Part shown: piece by piece, positions 22,963 through 23,961 of the stretch | Numbering within the stretch: position 1 is the stretch's first letter | Layout of the letters: the number at the start of each line of letters is the position of its first letter | NCBI GenBank assembly: GCA_022424925.1 | Contig: JAKMGM010000047.1 | Location: 1-23,961, forward strand | Length of the DNA: 23,961 nt | From: Candidatus Poseidoniaceae archaeon | GTDB lineage: Archaea > Thermoplasmatota > Poseidoniia > Poseidoniales > Poseidoniaceae | Direction of reading: 5' to 3' | Translations under genes and position numbers: made by a program | The notes under the pieces: model-generated | Database searches by the model: none | Seen by the model: the letters and a program-made list of their open reading frames with translations, nothing else | What the model was told of the DNA's origin: nothing

Positions 22963-23961
22963 TCAAACAGTTGGTACTGGGACTTCTCGTAGAATTGCTT
23001 GAATCACTTCACCGGATTCTAGGCCCTTAATTTGATGCTCGGGCTTGAGAATAATTCGGTGAGCAAGTGCAAGTTCTGCAATTGCCTTGATGTCGTCTGG
23101 GGTGACGAAATCACGGCCACGAAGTGCAGCTGCTGCACGAGAGGTCTTGAGCAATGCTTGGGAACCACGAGGAGAAGCGCCGACCAGTACACGAGGATCT
23201 TCACGTGTTCGGGAAACAACTTCGACCATGTACATTCGTAGAGCAGGGTCGACGTAGACGAACTCACATGCTTGTTGCATGTTAATCACCATTTCAGGGT
23301 GCGTAATGACTTCAACTTCTACGGCGTCCTTTCCACGAGAGATACGACGGGATAGAATCTCGTCCTCGTCGGCGCGGTCAGGGTATCCGACAGACATCTT
23401 GAACATGAAACGGTCAAGTTGTGCTTCTGGAAGTGGGTATGTACCTTCTTGTTCGACAGGGTTTTGAGTTGCCATAACAATAAACGGTGCAGGAAGTTTG
23501 TGAGTCACTGTACCGATGGTAACTTGCTTCTCCTGCATAGCCTCAAGCAATGCTGCTTGTGTCTTTGGAGGAGCACGGTTAATCTCGTCAGCAAGAAGAA
23601 GGTTACAGAACAAAGGTCCTGGCTTGAATGTGAATTCACCCTTCTTTGCGTCATAGATGTTGGTACCCGTGATGTCAGCAGGTAGCAAGTCAGGCGTAAA
23701 TTGAACACGCTTGAAGTCACAACCAAGCGCATCAGCGAAGGTATTGGTCATCAGTGTCTTTGCCAGACCCGGGTAATCTTCGAAAAGAAGGTTTCCGTTG
23801 GAAAGAATGTTGATGAGTACGTTATCGATAACGTGTGCTTTACCGATAATTACTTTTTGAACCTCGGCACTGATTGCGCTTGCAATCGAACCGACGGCTT
23901 TCAACTTCTCTTTGTTTTCTGGGCTGGTTTGGTGCTTCGGTTGGACCGGAGCGGCCGGGGC
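22963..23961 (-). CDS. MoxR-family AAA+ ATPase (partial, 5' end beyond the window)
   Basis: A MoxR ATPase, 332 codons visible, open to the right edge. P-loop LFEDYPGLAKTLM is the MoxR-type form. Walker B is LLLADEINRAPPKTQAALLEAM, and the sensor region is IVMATQNPVEQEGTYPLPEAQLDRFMF. Near the C terminus lies VGASPRGSQALLKTSRAAA, followed by FVTPDDIKAI. MoxR proteins are ATP-driven chaperone-like factors that activate or assemble partners, often DUF58 and von Willebrand proteins from the same operon. The 19 residues at the edge (APAAPVQPKHQ...) are Pro/Ala-rich and probably a flexible N-terminal extension. A TTG at 23904 is in frame but is unlikely to be the start, as no ribosome site precedes it. 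It heads the cluster with the DUF58 and membrane protein genes. Confidence 0.93.
   Translation of the reverse strand, partial: APAAPVQPKHQTSPENKEKLKAVGSIASAISAEVQKVIIGKAHVIDNVLINILSNGNLLFEDYPGLAKTLMTNTFADALGCDFKRVQFTPDLLPADITGTNIYDAKKGEFTFKPGPLFCNLLLADEINRAPPKTQAALLEAMQEKQVTIGTVTHKLPAPFIVMATQNPVEQEGTYPLPEAQLDRFMFKMSVGYPDRADEDEILSRRISRGKDAVEVEVITHPEMVINMQQACEFVYVDPALRMYMVEVVSRTREDPRVLVGASPRGSQALLKTSRAAAALRGRDFVTPDDIKAIAELALAHRIILKPEHQIKGLESGEVIQAILREVPVPTV

Noticed and set aside
1..23961. CRISPR arrays, insertion sequences, integrases, attachment sites
   Set aside because: No regularly spaced direct repeats, transposase motifs or terminal inverted repeats were seen; the tRNA is not followed by an integrase or a repeated 3' end.

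Overview
The window looks like a chromosomal segment of a planktonic, aerobic euryarchaeon. The closest match I can suggest from gene content is Marine Group II (Candidatus Poseidoniales), but that is an inference. Archaeal origin is well supported by the RNA polymerase K subunit (rpoK), the archaeal purine enzyme PurP, the archaea-type start of the aromatic pathway (ADH synthase, type II dehydroquinate synthase, GHMP-family shikimate kinase), a bacterio-opsin-activator-type (HTH_10) regulator, KaiC/RAD55-like ATPases, and the N terminus of an A-type ATP synthase stalk subunit at the left edge. Coding density is very high. No gap without a gene exceeds about 205 bases, and neighbouring genes often abut or overlap.

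Layout, left to right. (1) 1-4420, minus strand: a pilin-like protein with a lamin-tail domain; then three consecutive KaiC-like genes, of which only the first keeps the Walker A motif; then a UbiE-type quinone methyltransferase; then the start of the A-type ATP synthase stalk gene. (2) 4502-7459, plus strand: a 985-residue secreted, membrane-anchored surface protein, followed at once on the opposite strand by tRNA-Ser(GCU) with an encoded CCA end. (3) 7627-10665: heme O synthase and heme A synthase (overlapping pair, minus strand), divergent from a membrane-anchored thioredoxin-like protein. (4) 10746-13414: rpoK, a convergent tryptophan 2,3-dioxygenase, and purP. (5) 13449-14687, minus strand: a membrane-anchored coiled-coil protein with a YfaP/DUF2135-like domain and two EF-hands, divergent from an HTH_10 regulator. 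(6) 14765-20676, plus strand: regulator, ADH synthase, DHQ synthase II, shikimate kinase, chorismate synthase, aspartate kinase, closely spaced like one operon. (7) 20677-23961, minus strand: MoxR ATPase (cut by the right edge), a DUF58 protein split by an apparent one-base frameshift, and a six-helix membrane protein.

How the genes fit together. UbiE, CtaA, CtaB, the thioredoxin-like protein and the ATP synthase subunit all point to quinone-based aerobic respiration with a heme-A/O terminal oxidase. In the aromatic operon, aspartate kinase starts the route to aspartate semialdehyde, which is one substrate of ADH synthase, so its placement there makes metabolic sense. DHQ dehydratase, shikimate dehydrogenase and EPSP synthase are not in the window. 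The least explained parts are the KaiC-like triad with two nucleotide-site-degenerate members, the EF-hand/coiled-coil/DUF2135 protein, and an apparently insertion-bearing RpoK.
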